A DNA stretch of 64,000 bases from positions 3,534,001 through 3,598,000 of the forward strand of contig BOPV01000001.1 in assembly GCA_018332375.1 (NCBI GenBank), in the 5' to 3' direction. How positions within the stretch are numbered: position 1 is the first letter of the stretch; the number at the start of each line of letters is the position of its first letter. This document shows, piece after piece, positions 44,586 through 54,712 of the stretch. The notes under the pieces were generated by a model. That model was given only the letters and a program-made list of their open reading frames with translations. It did no database searches and had not been told where the DNA came from. Both the position numbers and the translations under genes were made by a program. The DNA comes from Roseiterribacter gracilis. GTDB lineage: Bacteria > Pseudomonadota > Alphaproteobacteria > BOG-932 > Roseiterribacteraceae.

Positions 44586-46526
44586 TCAGTTCTTCTCAGC
44601 CAGCAGCTTTTCCATTTCGTCCATGATCCGGTCCATGCGCCGCACCAGCGCCTGGTACGGTTCCGGTTTGGTCATATCGAGACCGGCCTTCTGCAGGATC
44701 GCGACCGGATGGTCCGAGCCGCCGGCTTTCAGCACGGCGAGATAATTGTCGCGGCCCGCATCGCCCTTGGTCTGGATCTGTTCGGCGAACCAGGCCGCGG
44801 CCGAAATTGAGGTCGCGTACTGGTAGACGTAATAGGCGCGGTAGAAATGCGGGATGAAGGCCCATTCGACGCCGTAAAGATCGTCGATCTTCATCACGCC
44901 TTCGCGGTCACCGTGATAGCGCTTCAACAGATCGAGATAGATCGCGCTCAGCTTGTCGCCGGACAAAGCTTCGCCGCGTTCGATCGCTTCGTGCGTCTTG
45001 AGTTCGAACTCGGCGAACATCGTCTGGCGGAAGAAGGTGCCGCGCAGCGATTCCAGGATCTGACCGAGATAGAACAGCTTGTCGTCCTTGGTCTTCGCGT
45101 CCGCGACCATGCGATCTGCAAGCAGCATCTCGTTGCAGGTCGATGCGATCTCGGCGAGGAACAACGGATAGCCCGCATTTTCATAGGGCTGTGCTTCGTT
45201 CGCCAGCACCGAGTGCATGGCGTGACCCCATTCATGCGCGTAGGTCGACAGACCGTCATACGTGTCGTGATGGTTCAGCAGCAGGTACGGATGCACGTCG
45301 TACGCACCCGGATTCATGTAGGCGCCGGCGCGCTTGCCTTCGGTCGGATAGATGTTGGCCCAGCGCTCGCCCGTCGCCTTGGTGATCTTGGCGACATAGT
45401 CGGGACCCAGCGGCTGCATCGCCGCCAAGGTCAATTCGCGCGTGCGTTCGATCGGGAATTTCCGATCTGACTTCAACATCGGCGGATAGATGTCGTAGTA
45501 GCGGATCTCTTTCAGCCCCAGCAGGCGCTGCCGCAATTTGAAATAGCGATGCAAGGTCGGCAGCCCGTCATTGGCCGACTTCACCAGCGATTTATAGACG
45601 TCGTCGGGAACGTCGTTGGCGGCCAGCGACGCAGCCAACGCGGTCGGATATTTGCGCGACCTGGCGCCGAACACGTCGCCGCGCACCGACGACACGTACA
45701 TCTGGCCGATCGTGTTGTGATACTGGTTCCAGGCACCGAAGAACGCGTCGAAGACTCGTTTGCGATCGTCGCGATTGGTTGCCTGGCGCGCTTCGGTATA
45801 GCCCTGGCTGTCGAGACGGATCGTCTTACCCGTTGCCAAGGTGACGGTGGGCCACGGCAATTCCGCGTTCGACAGCTGCGAGTAGATTGCGTTCGGCCCG
45901 GCGCGCACGACCGACGTGCCGGCCAGGATCGACTCGGCTTCATCGCTCAACACATGCGCGGCGAGTCGTTGAATGTCGCGCAATCCAAATGCGTGTTTGG
46001 CGAGGCCGGGTTCGGCTTTGATGAATTCTTCCAGCTTGTCTTTGCCCAGCGCCGCAATTTCGGGACGCATCCACGAAACAGCCTGGCCGTATTCCGAACT
46101 CAGCGCCTGCATCAACTGCCGCATCTCTTGCGGCTTGGTGTTCTTCAGATTCTCGTCGGCCTTGAGGCTGGCATAGGTGTTCAAGCGGCCGAGACGTTTT
46201 GTGAGGGCCGACGTCGTATCCATCGCGCGCAGCAAGGTCGCCGCGTCGGTGCCCAGCGTGCCTTTGAATGGCTTCACACCGGGCAGCGCGCTTTTCACCG
46301 CCAGACGTTCTGCATCCCACGCTGCATCGTCGGGATAGAGCTGGGTGAGGTCCCACATCCAACGTTCGTCGACCTTGGCGTCGGCCGGTTTGGCCGGTGC
46401 CGCAGTCGTTTTCGCGCCTGCAGCGGGGGCAGGCGGGTTGGCGGCGAAGGCGGATGTCGAGGCGGCAAGCAGCGCACAGCTCGCAACAGCGACTCGCCCA
46501 AACGCCGCAAGAAGGGACGATTTCAT
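44586..46526 (-). CDS. exported oligoendopeptidase F (M3 family)
   Basis: This 646-residue zinc metallopeptidase has the HExxH motif in YAHEWGHAMHSV and the third ligand region FLAEIASTCNEML. A signal peptide (SLLAAFGRVAVASCALLAASTSAFA) and a Pro/Ala-rich linker indicate periplasmic location, unusual for PepF, which is mostly cytoplasmic. The ATG at 46526 is chosen because the signal peptide starts there and GGAG lies nine bases upstream. Confidence 0.92.
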   Translation of the reverse strand: MKSSLLAAFGRVAVASCALLAASTSAFAANPPAPAAGAKTTAAPAKPADAKVDERWMWDLTQLYPDDAAWDAERLAVKSALPGVKPFKGTLGTDAATLLRAMDTTSALTKRLGRLNTYASLKADENLKNTKPQEMRQLMQALSSEYGQAVSWMRPEIAALGKDKLEEFIKAEPGLAKHAFGLRDIQRLAAHVLSDEAESILAGTSVVRAGPNAIYSQLSNAELPWPTVTLATGKTIRLDSQGYTEARQATNRDDRKRVFDAFFGAWNQYHNTIGQMYVSSVRGDVFGARSRKYPTALAASLAANDVPDDVYKSLVKSANDGLPTLHRYFKLRQRLLGLKEIRYYDIYPPMLKSDRKFPIERTRELTLAAMQPLGPDYVAKITKATGERWANIYPTEGKRAGAYMNPGAYDVHPYLLLNHHDTYDGLSTYAHEWGHAMHSVLANEAQPYENAGYPLFLAEIASTCNEMLLADRMVADAKTKDDKLFYLGQILESLRGTFFRQTMFAEFELKTHEAIERGEALSGDKLSAIYLDLLKRYHGDREGVMKIDDLYGVEWAFIPHFYRAYYVYQYATSISAAAWFAEQIQTKGDAGRDNYLAVLKAGGSDHPVAILQKAGLDMTKPEPYQALVRRMDRIMDEMEKLLAEKN

Positions 46527-46607
46527 GCGCGACAGCTCCGGCAGAGAAAGAGAGAAAGAAGGCCGCGATCTTGACCAGCCACGGAACGACGGGCAACGGG
46601 ATGCGCG

Positions 46608-46952
46608 GTGACGAAACGTGACCCACCAGCGACGTCCGTGCCCTGGCACGCAACCTCGACCGGCCTGCGCCTCGAACTTCAGGCGCGGCCCGGCCGCCCG
46701 AAAACGGTGCCGACTGGCTTGAAACCCTTGGCGGATGGCGGCGTTGCGCTTGCGATCGACGTCGCCGCCCCGCCCGAGGATGGGAAAGCGAACGACGCGC
46801 TGATCGCGGCGCTGGCCAAACTGCTCGGCCTGCAACGATCGGCGGTGCGGATCGCAACCGGTGCGAGCGCGCGTCGCAAATCGCTACAGATCGACGGCGA
46901 TGCGGCTCGTCTCGCGGCGCAGCTTGCGGGTTGGTTGGCGACGAAAAAGTAA
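46608..46952 (+). CDS. DUF167 (YggU-like) family protein
   Basis: This 114-residue protein has the DUF167 core [36 protein letters not shown] and [16 protein letters not shown]. The start is GTG at 46608. It is divergent from pepF. The function of the family is unknown. Confidence 0.88.
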   Translation: MTKRDPPATSVPWHATSTGLRLELQARPGRPKTVPTGLKPLADGGVALAIDVAAPPEDGKANDALIAALAKLLGLQRSAVRIATGASARRKSLQIDGDAARLAAQLAGWLATKK

Positions 46953-46986
46953 GGCCGCGTCAACTTCCGAGGCGTACCGAACAACG

Positions 46987-49875
46987 ATGCAAAGCCGGTC
47001 CCGACCTGCGCGCGACGACGCGCGTGCCCTGTGGGCGCCACGTGTCGCGGCGGCGATCACGCTGACGCTCAGCGCGATCGTGCTGCTGGGCTGGAGCTTC
47101 GACCTCGAAATCGCCAAGCGCCTGATCCCGTCGCTGGTCGCGATGAACCCGACCACCGCGACGGCATTGGGTCTGGCGGCGCTTGCGCTGCTGCAGCCGC
47201 GCTATGGCGCACATCCGCGCCGCGTGCGTGTCGGCGTCGGCGCCCTGCTGCTGGCGCTTGGCTTGGTCAAATTGTTCGACTTGGCGACCGGCAGCGATAG
47301 CGGCGTCGATCGTTGGATCTTCGCATCCAAGCTGGCCGGCCCGGCTACGCTCAACGCCAACGCGATGGCACCGAACACCGCGCTGTGTTTCGCGTTCATC
47401 GGCGCGTCGCTACTTGGCTTTGCCAGCCACGCGCGCCGCGCTGTGCATCTGGGACAGTTAACGGCGCTTGGTGCGGCATTGGTCGCGATCGCTGCCACCG
47501 TCGGCTACGCCTATGGCAGTCTCGCGCTCTATAATGTGCGCACCTTCTTCCCGATGGCGCTCAACACCGCATTCGGCTTTCTCGTCGTTGCCGTCGGTCT
47601 GCTGGCGTCGCGTCCACGACGCGGCCTGGTCGGGTTGGTTGCGGGCAATGACAGCGCCGCCGCGATGGCGCGGCGCCTGTTGCCGGGCGTGCTGCTGATC
47701 CCAGTTCTGCTGGGCATCGTCTGGCTGCGCTGGACGCGCGACGGATCGGTCGACATCGTCAACGGCGTCGCGCTGTTCGTGACCGTGGTGATTCTGGTGC
47801 TGGCGGCGCTGGTGATGGTCGCGGTGGCCAATCTGCGCACGACCTCGCGCAAGCTCGTGCAGCGCACGCGCGCGCTCGAAGCGGCAATGCGCGTCGCCGA
47901 ACACGCCAACCGCGCCAAGTCGGAGTTCCTGGCCAATATGAGCCACGAAATCCGTACGCCGATGAACGGCATTCTGGGCATGAACGCGCTGCTTCGCGAA
48001 ACCAGCCTCGACGACACGCAGCGCCAATTTGTCGACGCGGTGCGCCTGTCGGCCGAAGCGCTGCTCAGCGTGATCAACGACGTGCTCGATATCTCCAAGC
48101 TCGAAGCCGGCAAGGTCGCGATCGAATCGATCGACTTCGATCTCGAACGCATGGTCGAAGACGTGCTGGAGCTGATGGCACCGCGCGCGGCCGAAAAAGG
48201 CGTCGAGCTGGCGGCCGAAATCGATCCGCTGGCGCATGGCGCCTATCGCGGCGATCCAACGCGCTTGCGCCAGGTGCTGCTGAACCTGGTCGGCAACGGC
48301 ATCAAGTTCACCGATCGCGGCACCGTCCATGTCGAAGTGCGCGCCGTCTCGACCACGGCCGACGGTGCAATCGGTTTGCGCTTTGAAGTCGCCGATACGG
48401 GGCTCGGCATTTCGACCGAAGATCAAATTCGCCTGTTCGAAAAATTCACCCAGGCCGACGGCACGATCACGCGGCGCTTTGGTGGCACGGGTCTGGGGCT
48501 CGCGATTTCGAAACAGCTGATCCGATTGATGGGCGGCGAGATCGGCGTCAATTCGGTGCTTGGGTTGGGCAGCCGCTTTTGGTTCGAACTGGCGTTGCCG
48601 CGCGGCACCGGTGCGCCGGCCGCGTCGGAAATCGCGATGGTGTTGTTCGATCTGCCGGTGCTGATCGTCGACGACATCGAACTCAACCGCCGCATTCTGG
48701 AGCGGTTGCTGGCGCGCGAAGGTGCGCGGGTGCAGACGGTTGCCGACGGCGACGAAGCGCTGGCTGCGGTACAGCGCGCACGCGCGTCGGGCGAACCGTT
48801 CCGCCTGGCGTTGATCGATCAAATGATGCCGGGCATGGCCGGTGAAGAACTCGCCGAGAAGCTGCGTGCCGATCCCGCCAATCGCGGCCTGCGCATGGTG
48901 CTGGCCTCGTCGATCGGCGTGCCGCATGCAAGCGAGCGCGCCGCGAAAGCGGGATTCGACGCGTTCCTGACCAAGCCGCTGCGTCGTCAGACTTTGCTGG
49001 AAACGATTGCGCGTTTGTTCGGCGCGGCGATTCCGGCGGTCACCGACGTGCAACGCGAACGCGCGGCGCAAACGCTGGGGCGTGTGCTGGTGGTCGAAGA
49101 CAATCACATCAACCAGCTTCTCGCATCGGCGCTGCTGCGCGGCGTCGGGCACGAGGTGCGGCTTGAAGCCGACGGGCGCGCCGCATTGCAGGCGCTGGAA
49201 GAACAGACGTTCGACGTCGTACTGATGGATATCCAGATGCCGGTGATGGACGGGCTGGAAGCAACCCGTCGGCTGCGCGCGTTGCCGGGCGCGGTGGCGC
49301 GTACGCCAGTGATTGCGATGACCGCCAATGCGATGGCAGGCGACCGCGAAATCTATCTCGGCGCCGGCATGGACGATTACGTGTCGAAGCCGTTCGACCC
49401 GGAAGAGTTTCTGTCCGTCGTGTCGCGCTGGATCGGCAACGGTCAGTCGGACGGCCCGCGTCCGGCGCGCCTCGACACCGCCTCGGCACATGCCGCGGTC
49501 GCGGCACCGGTGCTGGACCCGGCGCGCCTGACCACGATCCACAGCCTGATGGCGGCCGACGAATTCGACACGTTGTTGAATTCCTTCATCGCCAACAGCG
49601 GCGAGCGTGTCGCCAATATTCTGGCCGCGCTTGCAGCCGACGATTTGCAAGCGGCCGCTGCGGCGGCGCACGGGCTGCGCGGCGCGGCGGGAAATTTCGG
49701 TGCGTCGCGCATGGCCGCCACGCTCAGCGCGTTCGAACGTCTGTGCGAAGCCGGCACCATCGAGCCGGCGCGCGAACAAGCGCACGGCCTGCCCGGCTTG
49801 TACGAAGCGACGGTTGCCGAATTGCGTGCGCGCTTTCGCGACCTGCCGCCCGTAAACGAAGCTGCGCGCGGATAG
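46987..49875 (+). CDS. hybrid sensor histidine kinase with two receivers and Hpt
   Basis: This 962-residue membrane phosphorelay kinase has an N-terminal region with about seven hydrophobic spans (to about residue 280) that lacks a clear periplasmic sensor. HisKA follows with [11 protein letters not shown], then HATPase_c ([31 protein letters not shown]). A first receiver has the phosphoacceptor in [10 protein letters not shown] and Lys in FLTKPL, and a second receiver has [13 protein letters not shown] and VSKPFD. A C-terminal Hpt has the phospho-His in [13 protein letters not shown]. No cognate output regulator lies nearby. The ATG at 46987 is chosen. Confidence 0.94.
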   Translation: MQSRSRPARDDARALWAPRVAAAITLTLSAIVLLGWSFDLEIAKRLIPSLVAMNPTTATALGLAALALLQPRYGAHPRRVRVGVGALLLALGLVKLFDLATGSDSGVDRWIFASKLAGPATLNANAMAPNTALCFAFIGASLLGFASHARRAVHLGQLTALGAALVAIAATVGYAYGSLALYNVRTFFPMALNTAFGFLVVAVGLLASRPRRGLVGLVAGNDSAAAMARRLLPGVLLIPVLLGIVWLRWTRDGSVDIVNGVALFVTVVILVLAALVMVAVANLRTTSRKLVQRTRALEAAMRVAEHANRAKSEFLANMSHEIRTPMNGILGMNALLRETSLDDTQRQFVDAVRLSAEALLSVINDVLDISKLEAGKVAIESIDFDLERMVEDVLELMAPRAAEKGVELAAEIDPLAHGAYRGDPTRLRQVLLNLVGNGIKFTDRGTVHVEVRAVSTTADGAIGLRFEVADTGLGISTEDQIRLFEKFTQADGTITRRFGGTGLGLAISKQLIRLMGGEIGVNSVLGLGSRFWFELALPRGTGAPAASEIAMVLFDLPVLIVDDIELNRRILERLLAREGARVQTVADGDEALAAVQRARASGEPFRLALIDQMMPGMAGEELAEKLRADPANRGLRMVLASSIGVPHASERAAKAGFDAFLTKPLRRQTLLETIARLFGAAIPAVTDVQRERAAQTLGRVLVVEDNHINQLLASALLRGVGHEVRLEADGRAALQALEEQTFDVVLMDIQMPVMDGLEATRRLRALPGAVARTPVIAMTANAMAGDREIYLGAGMDDYVSKPFDPEEFLSVVSRWIGNGQSDGPRPARLDTASAHAAVAAPVLDPARLTTIHSLMAADEFDTLLNSFIANSGERVANILAALAADDLQAAAAAAHGLRGAAGNFGASRMAATLSAFERLCEAGTIEPAREQAHGLPGLYEATVAELRARFRDLPPVNEAARG

Positions 49876-49924
49876 CGTCGCTCCGTTGCAGAGGCGGCGT
49901 GGCGCCGCTACAAGCGCAAGCACA

Positions 49925-50635
49925 ATGGTCGTGAAGCGAGCCCTGGCCGAACCGGCCCAGCGCCCCAACCAACCGTCGTCGCAGGCAAGGCGCGGGACGG
50001 GCTACGCGACCTTGACCGAGCGCGCCTATCACGAACTTGAAGAGCTGATCGTCACGCTGGAATTGCCGCCAGGCACGGTTCTGTCGGAACAGGTCTTGGC
50101 GCAGCGACTCAATATCGGCCGCACGCCGATCCGCGAAGCGCTGCAGCGTCTGGCGCGCGACGGGTTGGTCGTCGTGCTGCCACGTCGCGGCATTCTAGTA
50201 TCGGCGATCAATCTCGAAACGCAGCTACGCCTGCTCGAAGTGCGCCGCGAGTTAGAGCGGCTGCAGACTCGCCGCGCGGCAGACCATGCAACGCAGGACG
50301 AGCGCACCGATTTCGCCGACCTTGCGCGCGACATGCTGCGCGCCGCCAGCGACAATGACGACAAGGAGTTCATGCGCCTCGATCAGCGCTTCAACACGCT
50401 GGTCAGCCAGGCGGCGCACAATGAATTCGCCGCACGCGCGATGGGGCTGATGCACGGTCTGTCGCGCCGTTTCTGGTACCAGCATTACCAGCAAGTCGCC
50501 GATCTGCCGCTTGCGGCGCGGCTGCATGCCGAAGTCGCCGACGCGATTGCGCGCAAAAATGGCGACGAAGCAGCGAACGCGTCCGACCGGCTGGTCGATT
50601 ACATCGAAAGCTTTGCGCGCCAGACGATTGGTTAG
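49925..50635 (+). CDS. GntR/FadR family transcriptional regulator
   Basis: This 236-residue repressor-type regulator has a winged-helix domain with AYHELEELIVTLELPPGTVLSEQ and RTPIREALQRLARDGLVVVLPRRG. An FCD ligand-binding domain follows (EVRRELERLQTRRAADHA, RLDQRFNTLVSQAAHN). It converges with the hydrolase/Hyi/HIBADH operon, ending one base before it, and may control that operon, though no operator was identified. Confidence 0.9.
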   Translation: MVVKRALAEPAQRPNQPSSQARRGTGYATLTERAYHELEELIVTLELPPGTVLSEQVLAQRLNIGRTPIREALQRLARDGLVVVLPRRGILVSAINLETQLRLLEVRRELERLQTRRAADHATQDERTDFADLARDMLRAASDNDDKEFMRLDQRFNTLVSQAAHNEFAARAMGLMHGLSRRFWYQHYQQVADLPLAARLHAEVADAIARKNGDEAANASDRLVDYIESFARQTIG

Positions 50636-51412
50636 TTACGACGCCAGCCGCACCAGCGTTTCGGTCAGCGCGCCGTCGGGCGCGGCCAGCGCGTCCAAAA
50701 TCGTGAAGTGATTGGCGCCGTCGAGTTCCTGCACCGGCAGATCGTTGGCGGCTGCATAGGCAAGCGTCTGATCGTGCACCAACGGCAATTCGGCGCTGCC
50801 GACCGCCAGCGCCAACGGTGTTTGCGCGCGCGGCCGGTGGATCGGCGAATTGCGCCGCGCCGCCGCTTCGTCGAGCTGCAGCTTGTCGTTCAAGTAGGAA
50901 TGACGAATCGGTTCAAGATCGTAGATGCCGCTGATCGCCAAGGTGCCGTAGACGCTGGGCCGATCGCTGACCGTTACCGCCAAATGCCCGCCGGCTGACC
51001 AGCCGCCGAGAAATAACGGTGCGCCGAGCTCGCGATCGAGCAGATCGAGCGCGCTGCGCACCTCGCCGACGATCGCATCCAGACTTGCATCGGGCGCCAG
51101 CGTGTAGCCGACAAAGGCAGCGTTGAATCCGCGCGCCAACGGTCCTTCGGCCAGGAAATAGAAATTCTCGCGGCTGCGTGCCTGCCAGTAGCCGCCATGC
51201 ACGAACACGAAGAGCGGCGCGCCAACGCGTTCGCCGAACAGGTCGATACGGTTGCGCGGCGCCGGCCCGTAGATAAGTTCGCGCGTGCTGCGCAGGGCGC
51301 GTCCGCGCTGGTCCCAGCCGGCCAGAATCTCGCTGCTATTCGCGACCGCTGCGCTGTTGTTCAAGCCACGATCGAGTTCGTCGCGGCTGAGCCTGCGCCA
51401 ATCAAGCGTCAT
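50636..51412 (-). CDS. alpha/beta hydrolase, kynurenine formamidase-like
   Basis: This 258-residue enzyme has the HGGYW oxyanion motif (FVFVHGGYWQARSRENF), the nucleophile Ser in GGWSAGGHLAV and a C-terminal His in GANHFTIL. HGGYW-type hydrolases include arylformamidases, but the context is carbohydrate-acid metabolism, so the substrate is open. The ATG at 51412 overlaps the upstream isomerase stop (ATGA). Confidence 0.85.
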   Translation of the reverse strand: MTLDWRRLSRDELDRGLNNSAAVANSSEILAGWDQRGRALRSTRELIYGPAPRNRIDLFGERVGAPLFVFVHGGYWQARSRENFYFLAEGPLARGFNAAFVGYTLAPDASLDAIVGEVRSALDLLDRELGAPLFLGGWSAGGHLAVTVSDRPSVYGTLAISGIYDLEPIRHSYLNDKLQLDEAAARRNSPIHRPRAQTPLALAVGSAELPLVHDQTLAYAAANDLPVQELDGANHFTILDALAAPDGALTETLVRLAS

Positions 51413-52197
51413 GCCGGCAAGAAACCACGTCGGCGTGCCCAGTCGAGTCCCGCGCGCGTGTCGTTGCGCGGCCGGTATTCGCAACCGATCCAACCGTCAT
51501 AGCCGACCGCGTCGAGATGGGCGAAGACCGTGTCGTAGTTGATCTCGCTCGGCTCGGGCTCGTTGCGATGCGGCGCGCCCGCGATCTGCACATGCGCCAT
51601 CACGTCTTTGCAGCGATCGATCCCGTGCAGCAATTCGCCTTCGGTGCGCTGGCGGTGATAGAGGTCGAATTGCAGGCGCAGATTTGGCAATCCAACCTGC
51701 GCCACCACCTGCAGCGCCGCGTCGGTATGTTCGACGTAATAGCCGGGCATGTCGTTGCGATTGATCGCTTCGATCGTGATGTTGATTCCGTAGGGGCGCG
51801 CCGCCTCGGCTGCGTGCGCGAGGTTGGCGAGATAGGTCGCGTGCAGCCGGCCGGGGTCCACGTCTTTTGGCACGATGCCGGCCATCGCATGGAGATGCCG
51901 GGTACCGAATGCTGCGGCGAGGTCGAGCGCGCGCGTGACGCCGTCGCGAAACTCGGCTTCGCGCCCGGGCAAGGCGGCAATCCCGCGCTCGCCCGCATCC
52001 CAGTCACCCGGCGGCAGGTTGAACACGACCTGCGCCAAATCGTTGCGATGCAGCCGCGACAGAATTGCGTCGGCGGGATGCGCATAGGGAAACAGAAACT
52101 CGACGCCGGTGAAGCCGCATGCGGCCGCGGCATCGAACCGGTCGAGAAAATCGAGTTCGGGAAACAGGAAAGACAGGTTGGCGGCGAGGCGGATCAT
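51409..52197 (-). CDS. hyi: hydroxypyruvate isomerase family protein (Hyi/OtnI)
   Basis: This 262-residue xylose-isomerase-like TIM barrel has LAANLSFLFPELDFLDRFDAA, VEFLFPYAHP, the metal-ligand regions TIEAINRNDMPGY and LQFDLYHRQRTEG, and CEYRPRNDT. It interconverts hydroxypyruvate and tartronate semialdehyde or, as OtnI, 2-oxo-tetronates. The ATG overlaps the stop of the reductase gene by four bases, and the hydrolase follows in the same way. Confidence 0.92.
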   Translation of the reverse strand: MIRLAANLSFLFPELDFLDRFDAAAACGFTGVEFLFPYAHPADAILSRLHRNDLAQVVFNLPPGDWDAGERGIAALPGREAEFRDGVTRALDLAAAFGTRHLHAMAGIVPKDVDPGRLHATYLANLAHAAEAARPYGINITIEAINRNDMPGYYVEHTDAALQVVAQVGLPNLRLQFDLYHRQRTEGELLHGIDRCKDVMAHVQIAGAPHRNEPEPSEINYDTVFAHLDAVGYDGWIGCEYRPRNDTRAGLDWARRRGFLPA

Positions 52198-53066
52198 GTC
52201 GGCGGCTTGAAGTTGCGCGTTGCCAAGGTGAGGTAGATCGCTGCCTGGTCACGATCGCCGAGATGCTGCTCGACCGCTTCGGCAAACAGATCGCGTGCGA
52301 CTTCGGCGGTCGGCAATTGCAGGTCACCGGCTGCGATCAGCACGTTGTCGAGATCCTTCAACTGCGTCGCGATATAGCCGCCCGGTTCGAACTGGCCGTC
52401 GAGCATCCGTTGACCATGCACGTCGAGCACGCGGCTGTTGGCAAATCCGCCGAGCAAGGCTTCGCGCGCCGCACGCACATCGGCGCCGCCGCGTTGGAGC
52501 AGCAGCAATGCTTCACCAACCGCGGCCAAGGTGACGCCGACAAGCAGCTGGTTCGCCAGCTTGGCTAGTTGGCCAGCGCCGGTTGGGCCGACATGCAACG
52601 GTTTTCCCAGCGCGCCCAGCAGGGACGACCATCGTGCGAACGCAGCGCCGTTGCCGCCGACCATGATCGACAGCGTCCCGTCGCGCGCGCCGATCTGGCC
52701 GCCGCTGACCGGCGCATCGAGAAAGAAGCAATCCTGCGCCTCCAGCTTGGCGGCGTGTGCGCGTGCGGTGTCGGGTCGGACCGAGCTCATATCAATCACG
52801 GTCGCGCCTGTAGGCAGTGCGGGCAGAATCTCGTCCAGCACGGCTGCGACTGCATCGTCGTCAGAGAGCATCGTAATTGCGACTTCGCAGGACGCGACCG
52901 CATCGGCGGCCGAGTCGGCGACCTTGGCGCCGGCACGTTCCAGCGCGGCCGTTTTGTCGCGCGTCCGATTGTATACCGTGACTTGGTGTCCCGCCTGGAC
53001 CAGCCGCAGCGCCATCGGCGCACCCATCAGACCCAACCCAAGTACCGTAACGCGTAGGCCGCTCAT
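52194..53066 (-). CDS. beta-hydroxyacid dehydrogenase (GlxR/LtnD/HIBADH family)
   Basis: This 290-residue NAD(P)-dependent enzyme has VLGLGLMGAPMALRLVQAGH, DAPVSGGQIGARDG and the catalytic Lys in GAGQLAKLANQLLVG. Next to Hyi it would act as tartronate semialdehyde reductase or L-threonate dehydrogenase. The ATG at 53066 gives the family length; the longer frame to 53303 runs into the divergent gene. It is the first gene of a three-gene operon. Confidence 0.92.
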   Translation of the reverse strand: MSGLRVTVLGLGLMGAPMALRLVQAGHQVTVYNRTRDKTAALERAGAKVADSAADAVASCEVAITMLSDDDAVAAVLDEILPALPTGATVIDMSSVRPDTARAHAAKLEAQDCFFLDAPVSGGQIGARDGTLSIMVGGNGAAFARWSSLLGALGKPLHVGPTGAGQLAKLANQLLVGVTLAAVGEALLLLQRGGADVRAAREALLGGFANSRVLDVHGQRMLDGQFEPGGYIATQLKDLDNVLIAAGDLQLPTAEVARDLFAEAVEQHLGDRDQAAIYLTLATRNFKPPT

Positions 53067-53179
53067 GCTTTTTCCCGCAGATTCGCCGACGCTGCCGTCG
53101 CGAAGCGTTTCACAACTTTGCTGGAGCCGGCCCGAAAAATAACAGTTTGGCAAGAAAGGGAGGCCTCTGATCGCGCGCG

Positions 53180-54340
53180 ATGCAAGTCGACAATTCCGCT
53201 CGCGCTGGCGGCGCCCACTCCGCGCCGGACATCCGCAACATGCTGGCCGCAGGCTCAAGCCGCGTGCTCGATTGCTGCACCGTCGCGCAAGCGATTGCGG
53301 CAATCGAACCCGGCACCGAAACGCCCGGCCCTCTTCTGTTCCAGACCCCGGCGCTGAACACGGCTGTTCTGATCAAGGCGCTGCCGCCCGATCACCGATT
53401 CGTCGATTCGCGCGGCCAGCCGCGCACCCGGGTCGGCACCAAGATCTACGTGCCGTTCGACGGTCGCCGTCTTGCTGACGGCGGGCAAACCACCTTTTTC
53501 GGCACCAAGCAGTTTCAGTCGGCGATGGCCGGGCTGATCGATCTCGACCAGGCTGCCAAGCGCGCCGCCTTCGAAAGCGACTGCGCCAAGCTGGTGATGC
53601 TCGACAAGCTGCCGTCGCTGGCGCCGTTCTTGCTGCGCGATCGGTTGGAGCTGTCGAAGATCGAAGTCGACCGCCGCTACTATCAGCTGCCGGAAGATGA
53701 GTGGAAGCTGATCTGCTCGTTCATCCGCGCCGAGTTCGCGCGCATCGTTGACGCGATCCTTCCCGACCAGCGCAAGGCCAACCAAGAGAAGTTCGACCGG
53801 CTGCTCGACAAATTGTGGGCGCTGTCGGACGTCGCTGGTCTCGAAGAGCTGGCTGACGCGTTTCAGATCCCGCGCAGCGATTGCCTCGACACCTTCTATG
53901 CGTGGAAGGGCGTCATCTATTTCAAGTTCGAATTCGCGCGCGCCTGGCCGACGATGCAGCCGTGCTTCGAATGGCTGAAGGCCAACGCCGAACTGCCGCA
54001 GATCGCCGATCCCAAAGCGCGCCAGGGCATGCAGGCGGTGCTGCGCGACGTCTATGGACGTCTGGCGCTGGCGGTCAAAGACGTGCGCGAGCGCGTGAAG
54101 AACTACGAGAACTCGTTCGAAGCCTTGTTCGGCGACAAGGGCGATCCGCGCCCGTTCCTGGCTTTCCTCAAAGATGCGCAGGAACAATTCACCGTGATCG
54201 GTCTGTCGCTGGCCCGGGCGCAGCATATGGTCGAAGTCTGGAATACGCGCAGCAGCTCGTATCCTGGCCGACGCATGCCGGGCGGTGCGATCCGCGATCT
54301 GTTGGCCGCGCTGGTCGACCTGTCGCGCGACGAGAACTAG
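53180..54340 (+). CDS. conserved-looking hypothetical protein
   Basis: This 386-residue soluble protein is largely helical (AFESDCAKLVMLDKLPSLAP, KLICSFIRAEFARIVDAILP, EEQFTVIGLSLARAQHMVE). There is no signal peptide or membrane span. It is divergent from the Hyi operon and ends at a terminator. I do not recognise any domain. Codon usage matches neighbours, so it is not obviously foreign. Confidence 0.65.
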   Translation: MQVDNSARAGGAHSAPDIRNMLAAGSSRVLDCCTVAQAIAAIEPGTETPGPLLFQTPALNTAVLIKALPPDHRFVDSRGQPRTRVGTKIYVPFDGRRLADGGQTTFFGTKQFQSAMAGLIDLDQAAKRAAFESDCAKLVMLDKLPSLAPFLLRDRLELSKIEVDRRYYQLPEDEWKLICSFIRAEFARIVDAILPDQRKANQEKFDRLLDKLWALSDVAGLEELADAFQIPRSDCLDTFYAWKGVIYFKFEFARAWPTMQPCFEWLKANAELPQIADPKARQGMQAVLRDVYGRLALAVKDVRERVKNYENSFEALFGDKGDPRPFLAFLKDAQEQFTVIGLSLARAQHMVEVWNTRSSSYPGRRMPGGAIRDLLAALVDLSRDEN

Positions 54341-54344
54341 GCAA

Positions 54345-54376
54345 CAAAAAACGGGCGCATCTGGATGCGCCCGTTT
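54345..54376. terminator. bidirectional intrinsic terminator
   Basis: The stem is AAACGGGCGCAT / ATGCGCCCGTTT with a short loop. It lies between the hypothetical gene and the convergent small lipoprotein gene. Confidence 0.85.
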
Positions 54377-54395
54377 CTGTTTCGCTGATTCAAAC

Positions 54396-54638
54396 TTAGT
54401 TGCCGTAGCGTTCGCGGTAGTAGGAACGCTCGTTGTTGTTGTCGATGCGATCGGCACGACGTTCGGCACGCCACGCTTCCTGCGCCGAGATATCACCGCG
54501 CTGATAGGCTTCGTCGACCCGTTCGCGATAGCCACTCGTGTTGTAGCCATAGCCGCGATCATACGGACCGGCGGCGCAGCCCATCAGCGGCAGGCCGAAC
54601 AAGGCCACCAGGGCCGCCTTCTTCCACAGTCGATTCAT
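54396..54638 (-). CDS. small lipoprotein
   Basis: This 80-residue protein has a signal peptide and lipobox (ALFGLPLMGC), then a Tyr/Arg-rich mature part (YDRGYGYNTSGYRERVDE, RRADRIDNNNERSYYRERYGN). The ATG at 54638 follows GGAGGAAG. It is presumably lipid-anchored. Function is unknown. Confidence 0.75.
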   Translation of the reverse strand: MNRLWKKAALVALFGLPLMGCAAGPYDRGYGYNTSGYRERVDEAYQRGDISAQEAWRAERRADRIDNNNERSYYRERYGN

Positions 54639-54712
54639 GTCGCTTCCTCCTGCCCCTAGTAACCGGGCGCGGCAGGGCGCGTTCCGTATGGCCGCTGCGC
54701 GGGCCAAATTCC

